Source: Voacanga thouarsii
Taxonomy: Eukaryota; Streptophyta; Magnoliopsida; Gentianales; Apocynaceae
Direction: 5' to 3'
NCBI GenBank assembly: GCA_026120185.1
Contig: JANUWF010001696.1
Location: 1 to 64,000, forward strand
Length of the DNA stretch: 64,000 bases
Shown: one piece after another, positions 35,293 to 47,379 of the stretch
Numbering within the stretch: the first letter of the stretch is position 1
Layout of the letters: every line of letters starts with the position of its first letter
Position numbers and translations under genes: made by a program
Notes under the pieces: model-generated
What the model saw: only the letters and a program-made list of their open reading frames with translations
What the model was told of the DNA's origin: nothing
The model's database searches: none

Positions 35293-36560
35293 TTAGCTCT
35301 TTCTAGATGAGACATGTGGTTTAGAAGATGCAGAATGAGCTATAGATTCCTTAATTGGAGATTTTTTCTGCGTTTGCTCAGTAGCATCCGCAGCATGCAG
35401 ATCAGTTTCTTTTTCAATGACGGGTTCATCTCTTGTTTCCTTTTCTTGAGCAGACATTGTAGGGGTAGGTACTGGCACATCTATTTTTGTAGTCTTTTCT
35501 ACTGTAGCCAATCTATTGCCAAGACTTTGAAGTTCAGAACTAAGATTATCCAATTTCACAGCCACTGAGTTGATAGCATATAGTATACTCACAGATAATC
35601 CCTTATCTTTTTCTTTCCCTTAGCAGAGGATTCTGCCTGAGGATCATCTTCAAACATTCTTTTTGTTCCAGCAACAGGAACAAACTTTTCTTTAGCTTTA
35701 ATTTTTATCAAATTATCTCTTTCTTTGTCCTCATTGTCTCTCAGCAACATCCATTCATTACCCATTCTTATATAACCCATTCTTTCAAATGAGTAAAAGC
35801 TGTAAACATTCATCTTTGTTGGATCACTAGGAACTGAATTTAAATCAACATGAAAATGATTAAACACTCTAGATAACAGATTTCCATAAGGCAGAGTTTT
35901 GCGTGATGTATTCCTTGATTGCAACATTAATTTGGCAGCGAAAAACCCAAAGTTTGTTTACCTACCCTTTGCCAGGGCCAACGTAATTACCATTTGCAGA
36001 ATGCTAATGGAGGTCTTATATCCATAGCTTAGAACCGCCAAAGTGGAAACCATATGGTGAAAAATTCTTCCAACTCCATTAAGCCATTTGGTACTTCTGT
36101 TACCAGAGATTCCAAAACTCTTCCCTCCAGTAAAGATTTCCTCAAATTTCTTCAAACCAAAGATGTCATTTCCCTCTAGAAATTTGTGCAACACAAAATA
36201 TTGAACACCAGCATCCCTCACATCATAGATCTTATTTAATAAATAGTGATCAAACTTAATATCTTTTCCCTTAACTCTTGACACGTAGCATCTGATCATA
36301 AAACCTCCCCCAATTTCCTCAAGATGACCTTTTCTTAAATTAGCATAAAATTCCTAGACAAGTGGAGTAAATAATTTCTCATTGATAGAAAGCAAACTAC
36401 CACATCCAATGTGTTCAAACATATCTAATACATTTGAAAGAGTTAGAAAGGCCGAAGGATTTGCACAGTATCTAGAAATAACCATTATGTTCCTTGAAAC
36501 CCAGTCATTATAATCAGTTTCACATTTAGAGTCTACGAAACGGAGTACCTAATTTCAGAA
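35293..36560 (-). pseudogene. SIRE-type env-like ORF, fragmented
   Basis: Reading right to left, a plant-transposon-like domain starts in about 36300-36560 (words such as NDWVSRNIMVISRYCANPSA and FYANLRKGHLEE). It continues in 35958-36299 (MIRCYVSRVKGKDIKF, then a Leu/Phe-rich region), then 35589-35927 and 35293-35592, the last with a Leu-rich coiled-coil stretch (LDNLSSELQSLGNRLATVEK). Frames change and stops intervene, so it is not translatable as one protein. Its place between RNase H and the 3' LTR is characteristic of SIRE/Maximus elements. The envelope function proposed for this family is unproven, and I infer nothing beyond membership. Confidence 0.7.
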
Positions 36561-37168
36561 CTCACTTGTTCTGGAGAAGACTTTGATTAGTCGTAGTTTG
36601 ACACCGAGAAGTTCAGTTGAGAGGAGACTTCTTTCCCTTTCACTTTGCTTTAAGTTGAACTTTTTTTCTTCATCGTTGGAGATGTTTTGTGCCACTTCCT
36701 TGGTTTTGGTACAAAAGATTTTGTTTTTGCCGTTTGCAAGATTAGGGCTTTTTCTGTTTGGATTGGCAGTTTTCTTTGAAGAAGAAGAACAAAGAGACTT
36801 TTGGAGGAATCGGTTACAAGGGTTTTGAGAGAAATCAGAGTTCTTTGAATGTCTGGAGCAATGTGATATAAAGTGCATTGAAAAGATAAATTTTTCATAG
36901 AAGTTTAGAGAAACGCACAAACCAACTTTTTGAAATTCAAAAATTAGAATAAGGAAAAATATAAAAGAATGTTTTAGATTTTGACCCAACTCGGAATAAT
37001 CATCCAAACAAGACTTTTTAAAAAATGCATTTTGGATGCGAGATTTGGACTTAAATACTGCGACTAAACAGTTGTTGGTGTGCTTTGGATACAAACATTG
37101 TTTCCAAAAAAAACTTTTTCTTCACTAATCTTGCAAAATAAAGAAGACTTATGCAAAAAGGTTAGTTA

Positions 37169-39443
37169 TCATATTTTTGTAATTCCCAAACCTCTTATCA
37201 AATTATTGAATCTTTCTTCAGCTAGAAGTTTACTGAAGATATCTGCAAGTTGTTCATCAGTTGAAATATATTCAACACACACATCGCCTTTGAGCACATG
37301 ATCTCGGATGAAATGATGTTTAACTTCTATATGCTTTGTCCTAGAATGTTGAACATGATTTTTTGTTAGATTGATAGTACTTGTATTATTACATAATATA
37401 GGTACGCAATTAAAGTTAAGACAAAAATCTAGCAATGTATTCTTCATCCGGAAAATTTGAGCACAACAACTGCTGGCTACAATGTATTCAACCCCAATAG
37501 TGGATAAGGATACACACGTCTACTTTTTGCTGTGCCATGACACAAGAGAGTGTCCAAGAAATTGACAATGGCCACTAGTACTTTTTCTTTCAACTGTACA
37601 GCCTGCAAATCTACATCAGTGTATTTTATAAGATTAAATATGTTTGTGTGAGGATACCATAACCTATAATCATATGTGCCAATTAGATATCAAAGTATGC
37701 GTTTTATTACACATAGATGTGATTCCTTTGGACAAGATTGAAAACGAGCACAAAGACATATTGAAAGCATAATGTCTGGTTGGCTAACAGTAAGATAGAG
37801 TAGGCTTCCAATCATACCTCTATACTTATATTCATCTACTTTCTCACCCTTTTCATCTTGATCAAGTTTTATAGAAGTACTAATAGGTGTGTAGATTTCT
37901 TTTGCTACATTCATTCCAAACCTTTTGAGCAACTCCTTGGCATACTTAGCTTGATTTATGAAGATTCCATCCTTGGCTTGCTTAATTTGTAGTCCAAGGA
38001 AGAAGCTTAGTTCTTCCATCATACTCATTTCAAATTCTTGCTGCATAGTCTTAGCAAACATCTTGCACAAAGAGTCGTTAGTTGCACCAAAAATGATATC
38101 ATCAACATAAATTTGAACAATTAGTAGATCACCAAAATTATCAGATTTGATGAACAAGGTGGTATTAATCAAGCCTCTTGAAAAACTTTTTGAAATCAAG
38201 AAACCACTAAGTCTCTCATACCAAGCTCTTAGAGCTTGCTTAAATCTATAAAGAGCTTTAAAAAGTTTGAAAACGTAATTTGAAAAGTGCTCATGAATAA
38301 AACCAGGAGGTTATTCAACATATACTCCCTCCTCAATAAAACCATTTAGGAATGCACTCTTAACATCCATTTGATAGAGCATGAAATTTTTGAAAGATGC
38401 AAAAGCAAGAAGCATTCTTATGGACTCTAGTCTAGCAACAGGAGTGAATGTCTCATCATAATTAATACCTTCTCCTTGATTAAATCCTTGGGTGACAAAT
38501 CTAGCTTCATTGCTAATCACAGCTCCATTTTCATCAAGTTTATTTCTAAATACCCATTTGGTACAAATAACAGGTCGATCAAGAGGTCTAGGGACAAGTT
38601 TCCAAACTTGATTTCTTTCAAATTGATTTAATTCTTCTTGCATAGAAATAATCTAAAATTCATCATATAATGCTATATCAATACAGTTAGATTTAATATT
38701 TGAAATAAAAGCAAAGTTGTTAATGAAATACCGTATAGTTTTAACTCCATAGTTTGGACCACCAATGATTTGTTCTTTGGGATGGCCTCTTTTATATTTC
38801 TAATCTTTTGGCAATTGTTGATTTGTAGAATCTTTAGTTTGTTCTTTTTCTTGTTCAGCTTGTAGCCCTTCAATTTCTTCTTCTTTTACATGAGTATCTA
38901 GCAGTGGAGCTTTGAGTTGATCTAATTTGGCTTCCTTTGAACTTCCTACATCATCATCATCTCTTTTTGAAGCACAAATGTAAGATTTATCGAACACAAC
39001 ATGCACGGATTCTTCCACACAAAGAGTTCTTTTGTTGTACACTTTATATACCTTTTTGTTGGAAGAGTATTCAAGAAATTTGGCCTCATCGGACTTGTTG
39101 TTAAATTTTCCAAGATTGTCTCGAGTATTAAGGATAAAACATTTATAGCCAAACACTTTGAAATAAGAGATTGATGGAGTTTTTTCAAACATAAGTTCTA
39201 AAGGCAATTTTCTCAAAAACGATCTCAGCATACCTCGGTTTTCTATATAGCAAGCAGTTTTAAAAGCTTTAGCCCAAAAATATTTTGGAAGGGCATTTTC
39301 ACAAAGCATTGATCTAGCCATTTCTTGCAAAATTTTTCCTCTCAACAACACCATTTTGTTGAGGAGTTTTTGCTGCTGAAAAATTATGAAAGACTTCATT
39401 TTCATCACAAAAATGAGTAAATTCATTGTTGCAAAATTGTGTT
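37169..39443 (-). pseudogene. SIRE-like pol: integrase C-terminus, RT and RNase H, broken
   Basis: Right to left: integrase C-terminal part (38800-39443; ENALPKYFWAKAFKTACYIE, then FKVFGYKCF), RT N-terminal half (38311-38643; WVFRNKLDENG, MDVKSAFLNG), RT C-terminal half with the catalytic IYVDDIIFG (37690-38199), RNase H C-terminal part (37169-37447; LCNNTSTINL, HSRTKHIEVKHHF, DIFSK). Several frameshifts and stops separate the pieces. The integrase N-terminus, protease and gag are lost at the junction near 39442 with an Athila-like LTR. Confidence 0.88.
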
Positions 39444-42400
39444 TAACCGACTCCATAAAGTGAAAAATAAATAAAAAGAAAAATAAAATAAAATAAAAAT
39501 AAAATTACATACATGTCAAGGACGGAGAAGTATGTATTTCAAACCATTTTGTAGACAAATATGATCTTAAAGAACTCAACCATTATCATAACTAATTATT
39601 CTCTTGGCATCATGAAGGATTAAGATAGACTCACTTCTTTTTCAATCCATGAATCCCTATCTACTAGGTAACTTAGTATCACAAATTTTGTCTCAACTAG
39701 TCTAATCCAAAAGATGCATTAAACACAATCCTTGATTAAATTTCCATATTCTGGCAAACTTAAAACATGAAACTAACCAATGAATCCATATTCTGGCAGA
39801 CATAAATTAACCTTTAATTACGAGTTCTTAGCAATTAACCCCCTTTTCAAGCAAGTTAAGAGACAACAAATATGAAACTAATGAATTGAAACCACCATCA
39901 ACCCTTTTTTCAAGCAAGTCAATAGAAAGTAACAATCAATCAATCTCGTAATCAACCCAAGTAATTAAATACCAAGAAGAACAATCAATTAATCAAAAGA
40001 TCAAATACCTCTCAATATCGTGAATGTCTAAAACAATATCAAATTTAATAAAACAATTAACATATCATTGTTCAAGAAAAAGAAAATAATGTAAACGAAA
40101 GCACTCATAGATAAGCCTCCTTCTTCTTCCTGGGAAGACTTTCTTTTACAATCCTCCTTGAATAGAAGAATTTCTCCTTTGATTGAGTGATTTTCTATGA
40201 TGATCATTGAATTCTCCCTCTTTCCCTTATGTTTTTCATTTATTTATAGGCTTAGGAAGTGTATAAACTCGTACGTGTAGAGTTCTTGGCCGAGTAGAAG
40301 TTGGAAGATACTATAACTCCACAAATTACCAAAAATTGCGTAGAAAAAATCAAGCACCACCTTAACTTCATGGCACAGCCGGCACCAGTTGTATTCTACT
40401 TCTCTACTTCTTCACCTATTTTTCTCCGAATTTTACATGATGAAGACTAGAATGCAGTCGGCACTGCCTTGACTCTTGGAGCTGGTGCAAGTTCCCCATT
40501 GTTCCGCTCTGTTTTGACAATTTTTCGTCGCTTCCAAGTTCATGCAATCCAATGCATGGCCAGTGTCGGTTCTAGAGCCCTAGCCGGCGCCGCCTCTGCT
40601 CTATTTTGTGACATTTTTTGTTTCGTTTTACCCTAAAAATCTGAAATAATGAACAAATACCTTTCCAAGGGTAAAATCTCAAATATGAAGGAATATAACT
40701 AATTATTGAACAAAATATATCACTAAAGAACCTCAAATAACTAGGAAAAACATGACTAATTTAGCCCTTGTCATATTCCCCCACATTTAGCTCTTTACTT
40801 GTCTTCAAGCGAAGTATCAAGAAAAAGTAGGAAAACACAAGGTTTAACAAATCACTCAATCAATTTCAAATCCATATCTTCAATGCTTTCTTCATTCAAT
40901 AACATAAAACACATGATACTATATATTTCACAACCAATGCAAGACTTGTGTTAGTGATAAATGACTTAGTAGAACCATCACAATACTTAACAATATTCTC
41001 AAACAATTGGAAAGAATTTAGTTCAAAAAGAATCTGCATTCCATAGGCTTACTCTTCATACACTCTTTTCACTAATCCAAGACACATCATTATTCTACTT
41101 AGATCAAGTAGGACTTTTAAGCTTGTAATATAAGGCTAAAGGCTTGTAATGTAGCTATCAAACGAAGGATATAGGAGAATCAAAAATCAAGGAAACTGAG
41201 AGTTCGCAAGAAAAGGATAAACAAAATGAATTAATAATTTCCAAGTCTTCTTGCTCTCCTATTCCAAAAATCAATCAAACCATAACCTTATTTAGCAATT
41301 CCAACTCCACTCAAGCAAATCTTGCATTTTTCTATTTTTTTTTTCTCAACTCTTCTTTATTCCTTTCACAAGGTCACTCCAATTTCCAGCAATGGTGTCA
41401 AAGATTTAATATGAACTTATTTTTTTACAACTCAATCTCCATCCCTTTTGTGATTTTTCTTTTCAATTTTCTTTTCTTTCACTGCTGCTGTTTTTGTTTT
41501 TTCTCACTTTCTTTCAATCTCTCTTTTCTTTTTCTTCTCTTTCTTCCTTCCCTTTCCTCTTTCCAGCTCAACTTATTATTGATCCATAATTGATAGTAAC
41601 AAGTTATGATCTTTATCCCAACATTCTTCCTCAACATTTTCTTACACATACTTTCATCCATCAAGAGCATAAAAGTTTGGAAAATTATTCAAACTCTCAG
41701 AAACAAGCAATGGACAAAATATTGTGATGGACTTTAAGGAAAGAAATCAACAATTTAGGCTTAAAATAGGCACTAGGGATAATATGACAATAGGTAGGCT
41801 TGAAAAGCTCAAACTATCCAAAGAAGGCCTACTACCGTCATCCCTAAGTTAAACCATGACTGTCTTTTGTATTTCGCCTCGAGAGATATTCAAGTAAGTT
41901 CTAGAATGCTCCATGAATTTTAGTAGAAAAGTAGGTTTGACAACAATGTAAAGCATTTGATCAAGAACTACTTAGCCCAAGTGCGTGCAAAAAGTCATGC
42001 ATAATCCATAAATGATCTAGAACATATGCTATATAATCCATCATAAAGACATGCATTAAAAGTATAGCTTGAAATCTCAAGAATTTCAGAAAAATTTAAT
42101 GATATAAAAAATTTTCGCTGAAAATTTTGCTCCCAAGAAGGCTAAAGAATATTTATAGAAGACTTATCAATCAAATCACTCCCCCACACTTAAACTGGAC
42201 ATTGTCCCCAATGGCCAAATAAATATAACAAGGAATAAACCATACCATGGGACTAAAAAATAAAGGGGAAAAGATAAGAAAGAAAATACTTCCATGACTG
42301 AGTAGCTCCAATTTTCCAAACTTTGTGCTCAAAATAAAATTGATAAAAACTTAGACAAAGTATATCACCAATCCACTCCCCTACACTTAAATGGGATAAT

Positions 42401-43026
42401 GTCCTCGCTGTCAAAAACTAAACACAAGAAAGCATCTCCAAAGGGACCAAAAATATTAAATGGGTAGAAAGTTTAAGTAATACTTCCCAAGTGTAGTAAT
42501 GCTCCAATAGATATCCAAACATAAGTTAAAGAGAAAGGCTTATCCAAGAGGACTCTATTCCTATAAAACAAAACACAAATCAAAGTACAAGGCAAACAAT
42601 AATAAAATAAAAACATACCTAAATAAAAAAAAAACAAACTAAAGAAATAGAATAAAAGAATAAACAAATAAAAATAAAACAAAAACTCTCTACACTCATC
42701 ATGCTTCCTCATCAAACCTTTTGAAAAGAAATTAAAGCTCAAAGGAGTAGATAGGCATACTGAATGTAGAAATAATGGAGGATTTTGAAAAATAGAAGGT
42801 TCAGGAAAATGATTTGTCTCAGCAAAGCCAAACACATAAACCTCATTCTCTAACATTTCTTTAGACACATAAATATTTTTTTCCACATATGAGTGCACAT
42901 GGTATCTAACGGATGCATCAACTGTGAAATTACCAATTAACCCTTCAAAAGAATTTTTACAATGAAAATTTCCTTAAAACATAGAAATTGGGTTCTTACA
43001 GATGAGATCAAGGAATCCTTACTTGT

Positions 43027-43293
43027 CTACACAGCTACAAAAACTAAGTTACCTCCCATTGAATAGGGTGAAGGGTAGAGATTACCACCATCCTCCAAGG
43101 ACTTTTTACGATATAGTATTGAAAAATCCAACGCTTTGAAACATGATAAATTCAACACATCATTATTTGGACCCATATTCTCCCAGAAAATGAGATGAAC
43201 CTGGGAAATCATGTGACAAAGAGGGGTTAGGATTATTAGCACATAGGGAAGAATTGAATACCTCCCTTCCCACATTGGATAATTGTCCCTCAT
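43027..43293 (-). CDS. ORF1b, third copy (unknown function)
   Basis: An 88-codon frame. Its C-terminal half (ENMGPNNDVLNLSCFKALD, GGNLVFVAV) matches ORF1b of the array copies, and its N-terminal half is open upstream through a region where the other copies are out of frame. It ends earlier than in the other copies. No known domain. Confidence 0.3.
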   Translation of the reverse strand: MRDNYPMWEGRYSILPYVLIILTPLCHMISQVHLIFWENMGPNNDVLNLSCFKALDFSILYRKKSLEDGGNLYPSPYSMGGNLVFVAV

Positions 43294-43526
43294 AGCATTT
43301 CTCCTTGGAGATTCTCTTGTTCGAATGTATGGGCCAGCATGAACTTATGATTCTCTTCCACAATCTTAACTAAGTGTTTGCTTTGATCGCACAATCGTTG
43401 GGAAGCTTCTTCATGCTATTGAATAGATGAATTTGTATTGGCAACACAAGAATTCACTAATGCTTCTAATGACATCTCATCAAAAACATCAATGTGAGCT
43501 TGTAATTTTGCCAACCAATACAGTAA
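43290..43526 (-). pseudogene. ORF1a, third copy, with the shared TAG
   Basis: The start region is lost to poly-T/A decay. From WLAKLQAHIDVF the frame runs to a TAG at 43416-43418 (context CAA-TAG-CAT), then HEEASQRL and on to a TGA at 43290-43292. Compared with the array copies there is a nine-base, frame-preserving length difference after the TAG. Confidence 0.5.
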
Positions 43527-44060
43527 TGCTCTTTTTTTTCTTTTTTTCTTTTTTTACAACTAAAAACTATCCTAATTGAGTGCATGACCATGAATTCATA
43601 AATTAAATATTAGACTAAGATTAAAAATTTTAAATAAAGAAATAAATAAATTCAGTTCGTCGAAAATATCATGTTTGCCAAAAGTCCAAACCTAAAAATA
43701 AGAAGAGTTAGTATTGACTAAAAATTATAGATGAAAAAATCATCTAATTCAAAATACAAGGATTACACATATTCCACATTAACATTAGGTTAGTAAAATT
43801 AAATAACTAAATATACAGTATATACAAACATACAAGCACAAGTTAGTTATTATGAACATGTATCTACCTAATTACATATTTACAACATAAGTGAAATGAT
43901 AAGATAATTATACAAACAACAAAATATGGCACATTTTTGCAAAAAGAACAATTGTACAAATTTACATATTTACATATTTACTTATTTACACATTTACATG
44001 GTTAAATAAACAAAATCCAGGTTTTCATGCTATTGTTCCCCAGCAATGGCACTAAAAACT

Positions 44061-45602
44061 TGATGTGTATGGATTTGGGTATAAAAATCAAACAAAAACT
44101 AAGCACATTCCCAATCAAGTTTATATTAAAATGTTTAACCTAAATCACACATATGAGCAAACGTACTCATCAATAATCGAGCATAGGGTTCAAATGAGTG
44201 TCAATCCTCAAGGAACAAGTAGATATTAATCACCTTTCTTTTATTGTTTAACCGACTCCATAAAGCGAAAAAAAATAAAAAGAAAAATAAAATAAAATAA
44301 AAATAAAAGTGCATACATGTTAAGTATGGAGAAGTATGTAACTCAAACCATTCTGTAGACGAACATGATCTTAAAGAACTCAACCATTATTATAACTAAT
44401 TATTCGTTTGGCATCATGAAGGATTAAGATAGACTCACTTCTTTTTCAGCTCATGAATCCCTATCTACTAGGTAACTTAATATCACATATTCTGTCTCAA
44501 CCAGTCTAACCCAAAAGATACATTAAACACAATCCTTAATTAAATTTTCATATTCTGGCAAACATAAAACATGAAACTAACCAATGAATCCATATTCTGG
44601 TATACATAAATTAACCTTTAATTACCAGTTCTTAGCAATTAACCCATTTTTTCAAGCAAGTTAAGAGACAACACATATGAAACTTATGAATTGAAACCAC
44701 CATTAACCCCTTTTTCAAGAAAGTCAATAGAAAGTAACAATCAACTAATCTCGTAATCAACCCAAGTAATTAAATACCAAGAAGAACAATCAATTAATCA
44801 AAAGATCAAATACCTCTCAATATCATGAATATCTAAAAAAATGTCAAATTCAATAAAACAATTAGCATATCATTGTTCAAGAAAAAGAAAATAAAGTAAA
44901 AGAAAGCACTCATAGACAAGCTTTATTCTTCTTCCTTTGAAGATCTTCTTGTACAACCCTCCTTGAATTGAAGAATTTCACATTTGATTGGGTGATTTTC
45001 TATGATGATCATTGAATTCTCCCTTTTTCCCTTATGTTTTTCATCTATTTATTGGCTTAGGAAGTGCCTAAACTCGTAGGTATAGAGTTCATGGCCGAAT
45101 CGAAGTTGGAAGATTCTAAAACTCCACAGATTACCAAAAACCACGTAGAAAGAATCAAGCACCGCCTTAACTTCAGGGCATAGCCGGTGCCGCCTTGGCT
45201 CTCGGAGTCGGCGCTGGTTGTGTTCTACTTCCTACTTGTTCGCCGATTTTTCTCCAAATTTTACATGATGAAGACTAGAATGCAACCGGCGCCGCCTTGA
45301 CTCTTGGTGCTGGTGCCGATTCCCCTCTGTTCCGCTTTGTTTTGACAATTTTTCATTACGTCGAAGTTCGTGCAATCCAGTGCTTAGCCGGCGCCGATTC
45401 TAGAGCCCTAGCCGATGCCGCCTCTCCTCTGTTTTGTGACGTTTTTTGTTTCGTTTTACCCTAAAAATTTGAAATAATGAACAAAACACCTTTCCATGGG
45501 TAAAATCTCAAATATGAAGGAATATAACTAGTTATTGAATAAAATATATCAAAAAAGAACCTCAAATAACTAGGAAAAACATGTCTTATTTAGCCCCTAT
45601 CA
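44061..45602 (-). repeat. 5' LTR of the third copy
   Basis: 1542 bp with TG...CA ends. It has GC-rich modules at about 45177-45224, 45285-45325 and 45388-45425, and AATAAATAG at the TATA position. Confidence 0.9.
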
Positions 45603-46409
45603 CAAACAATCACAACAAGGTTCATCCCAAATAGGTTTTACACTACAACGTTGTACTACAAAGGCGATTTTATATCATTAGACCAATAAAAGCTCAATTA
45701 TTTGATCAGATGTTCGCTAAGGTACAAAGTACTAACACTTTTACCTTTGGCACAATATGAATTCACTTTGTAGCACTTGATAAAAAGGGATTTTTGTAAA
45801 CTATTGAGCAATAGTCTTTCTTAGAAGAGTGTCACAAAAATTTTAAGTCTAATCTTGTTTATAGTACCAAAAAGTGATATACCAATAGCTATAATTTTTC
45901 TATTAAATTCACCCGTGTTTTGGACTCAAGTTTCGAATGACGATGCACCCAAAAGGTAAATCTAAAATATCACTTTTTCAAGCAGAAACATTTCAAGGCT
46001 ATTTACAGGATTTTGGACGAACCGTTTGGTTGCAGAAACATCTAAGCTACTCATTCCAAAATGTTGAGATTTTCAAAACTTTGAAATCTTTTTCTTTGTG
46101 TGCTTGTAGGTAGAAATCAACTGAATCAAAAGATAAAGAGACATAGGAATTAAAAGAAATACCTTAATAACACTTCCTAGTCTAAAATTCATCTATAAGG
46201 ACTTATTGGTATGCAACCCCATATACTTTGATCTTCTTTTTGATCTTCTATACTTGAATTCCATTACTGAAGAGTTGCTTAACAATCATATCTGAATGCC
46301 TTAGAAGAACAAAGGTCAAACATATCTTATCACATATAGATTACACAAGTTAGTTCACATCAATGTTTGTCATAAGTCAAAACATAGGAGAAAGCCCTTA
46401 GGGCTACCA
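45603..46409 (-). repeat. Remaining part of the SIRE-like 5' LTR
   Basis: Colinear with about 33110-33938 of the 3' LTR, ending GGGCTACCA against Copia-A LTR sequence. No coding sequence. Confidence 0.8.
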
Positions 46410-47365
46410 TGGTCATTTTAGTAGCTAAGGTGATGTGACTTTTTGGTCCTTGGAATAGCTCGTAAGTCCTAAATAATTTTAGGCCGAGAAAATTGTTTCA
46501 GTTAAAGAGGATTTTATTTTATTCAGGGCGTTTAATTTATTATTGGATTGGAATAGAATAAAAGGTCGAGATAAATTAAATTAAATTTATTATTTGGTTT
46601 AATTGGATAACTAATTATTCAAGGCCTATGCCCAAATTGAATAATTAGGAATAATTAACTTAGGGCTAAACTAGATAAAAGGCTTGAATAATTATTTTGG
46701 TCTATTTAGGCACATTAAGAATTTATTGGATTATTTTTATAAGGCTAGAAAATAAATAATTTATATTTATTATTTTTAGGCTTAATGGGTCTAGAAAAAA
46801 TAATAAAAGTATTTATAGCCCAATAGCCTGGACCAAAGGTTTTTTTTTATCATTCACATGACAGAAGAGTTTGGGATGAGTGTTTTGAAATACGATAACC
46901 CTAGTGTTTTTTTTTTTTTTTTTTTTGTAACTAAGAAATAAAACGTGTGTATCATTAGTGATACTATTGTGAATCAAAAAATAACAAGCCTTCTGTGTTT
47001 TTTTTTTCTTGTTTCTCGATTCCTTCTTGTTCTTTCTTGATTCTGCTAATTTATAGCAGAGAGTCAAGAGAATAAAGACATGTTTCCTCACCTATATTGT
47101 TTCACCAACAAAGTATTAGGCTGAGGAATATTTTGAGAATTGAGAAGCCTCGACATTTATGTAAACAATATGAAGTAGACAACTGGCAGATTTTGAACCA
47201 GAAGCTTCAACGTAGAGAGGAGACATCCTTGTTGTTCAATCAACTTCTTCAGAGCCAAGGTAAATTTTAAAGTGCAAAGGTATGAAAAATTTCTTCTGCT
47301 ATGTTATGCGTTTTTTCTTCTCTGTGATGTCTATGAACATTCTTCTTATTTATTTTTAAGCTTCA
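46410..47365 (+). repeat. Second part of the Copia-A 5' LTR
   Basis: Colinear with about 54460-55546 of the related LTR, resuming with TGGTCATTTTAG where the SIRE-like element was inserted. It has homopolymer T runs (for example 46909-46926) and ends CTTCA two bases before the primer site. Confidence 0.8.
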
Positions 47366-47367
47366 AG

Positions 47368-47379
47368 TGGTATTAGAGC
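47368..47379 (+). other. Copia-A primer binding site (initiator Met-tRNA)
   Basis: TGGTATTAGAGC, one base from the consensus TGGTATCAGAGC, two bases after the LTR end. It is followed by a leader of about 1.75 kb without a convincing gene; minus-strand open frames there (47527-48060) have no recognisable domain. Confidence 0.85.

Larger units (their letters stand above)
39442..45602 (-). mobile_element. Third copy of the non-autonomous Athila-like element
   Basis: Left (3') LTR lacking about its first 190 bp (39442-40772), polypurine tract, internal region, primer site (44036-44054), complete right (5') LTR 44061-45602 (1542 bp, TGATGTGTATGG to CCCCTATCA). It is more diverged from the two array units than they are from each other. 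It carries the palindrome motif (42181-42220), with a second related motif at 42385-42412, and the ORF1a/ORF1b region. It sits where SIRE gag, protease and part of an LTR should be. The deletion has removed both the element's outer left end and the neighbouring SIRE sequence. Confidence 0.87.
28418..46409 (-). mobile_element. SIRE-like Ty1/copia element with env-like region
   Basis: The left edge TGAAAAACCTTAGAGAGGGG is the complement of the typical SIRE LTR 3' end (C-rich run before TCTAAGG). The right edge is GGGCTACCA. Flanks TCGTT and TGGTC resemble a diverged target duplication within Copia-A LTR sequence. Minus-strand order: partial 5' LTR (45603-46409), then a deletion replaced by a non-autonomous Athila-like copy (39442-45602), integrase C-terminus to RNase H (37169-39443), env-like region (about 35293-36560), 3' untranslated DNA, polypurine tract AAAAATGGGGAGAT (about 33939-33952), 3' LTR (28418-33938). 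Gag, protease and the integrase N-terminus are missing. Confidence 0.82.

Noticed and set aside
36555..37094. 179-codon minus-strand frame between the env-like region and RNase H as a gene
   Set aside because: No recognisable domain. It lies in the decayed spacer downstream of RNase H in the SIRE-like element, and the overlapping frames look equally random.
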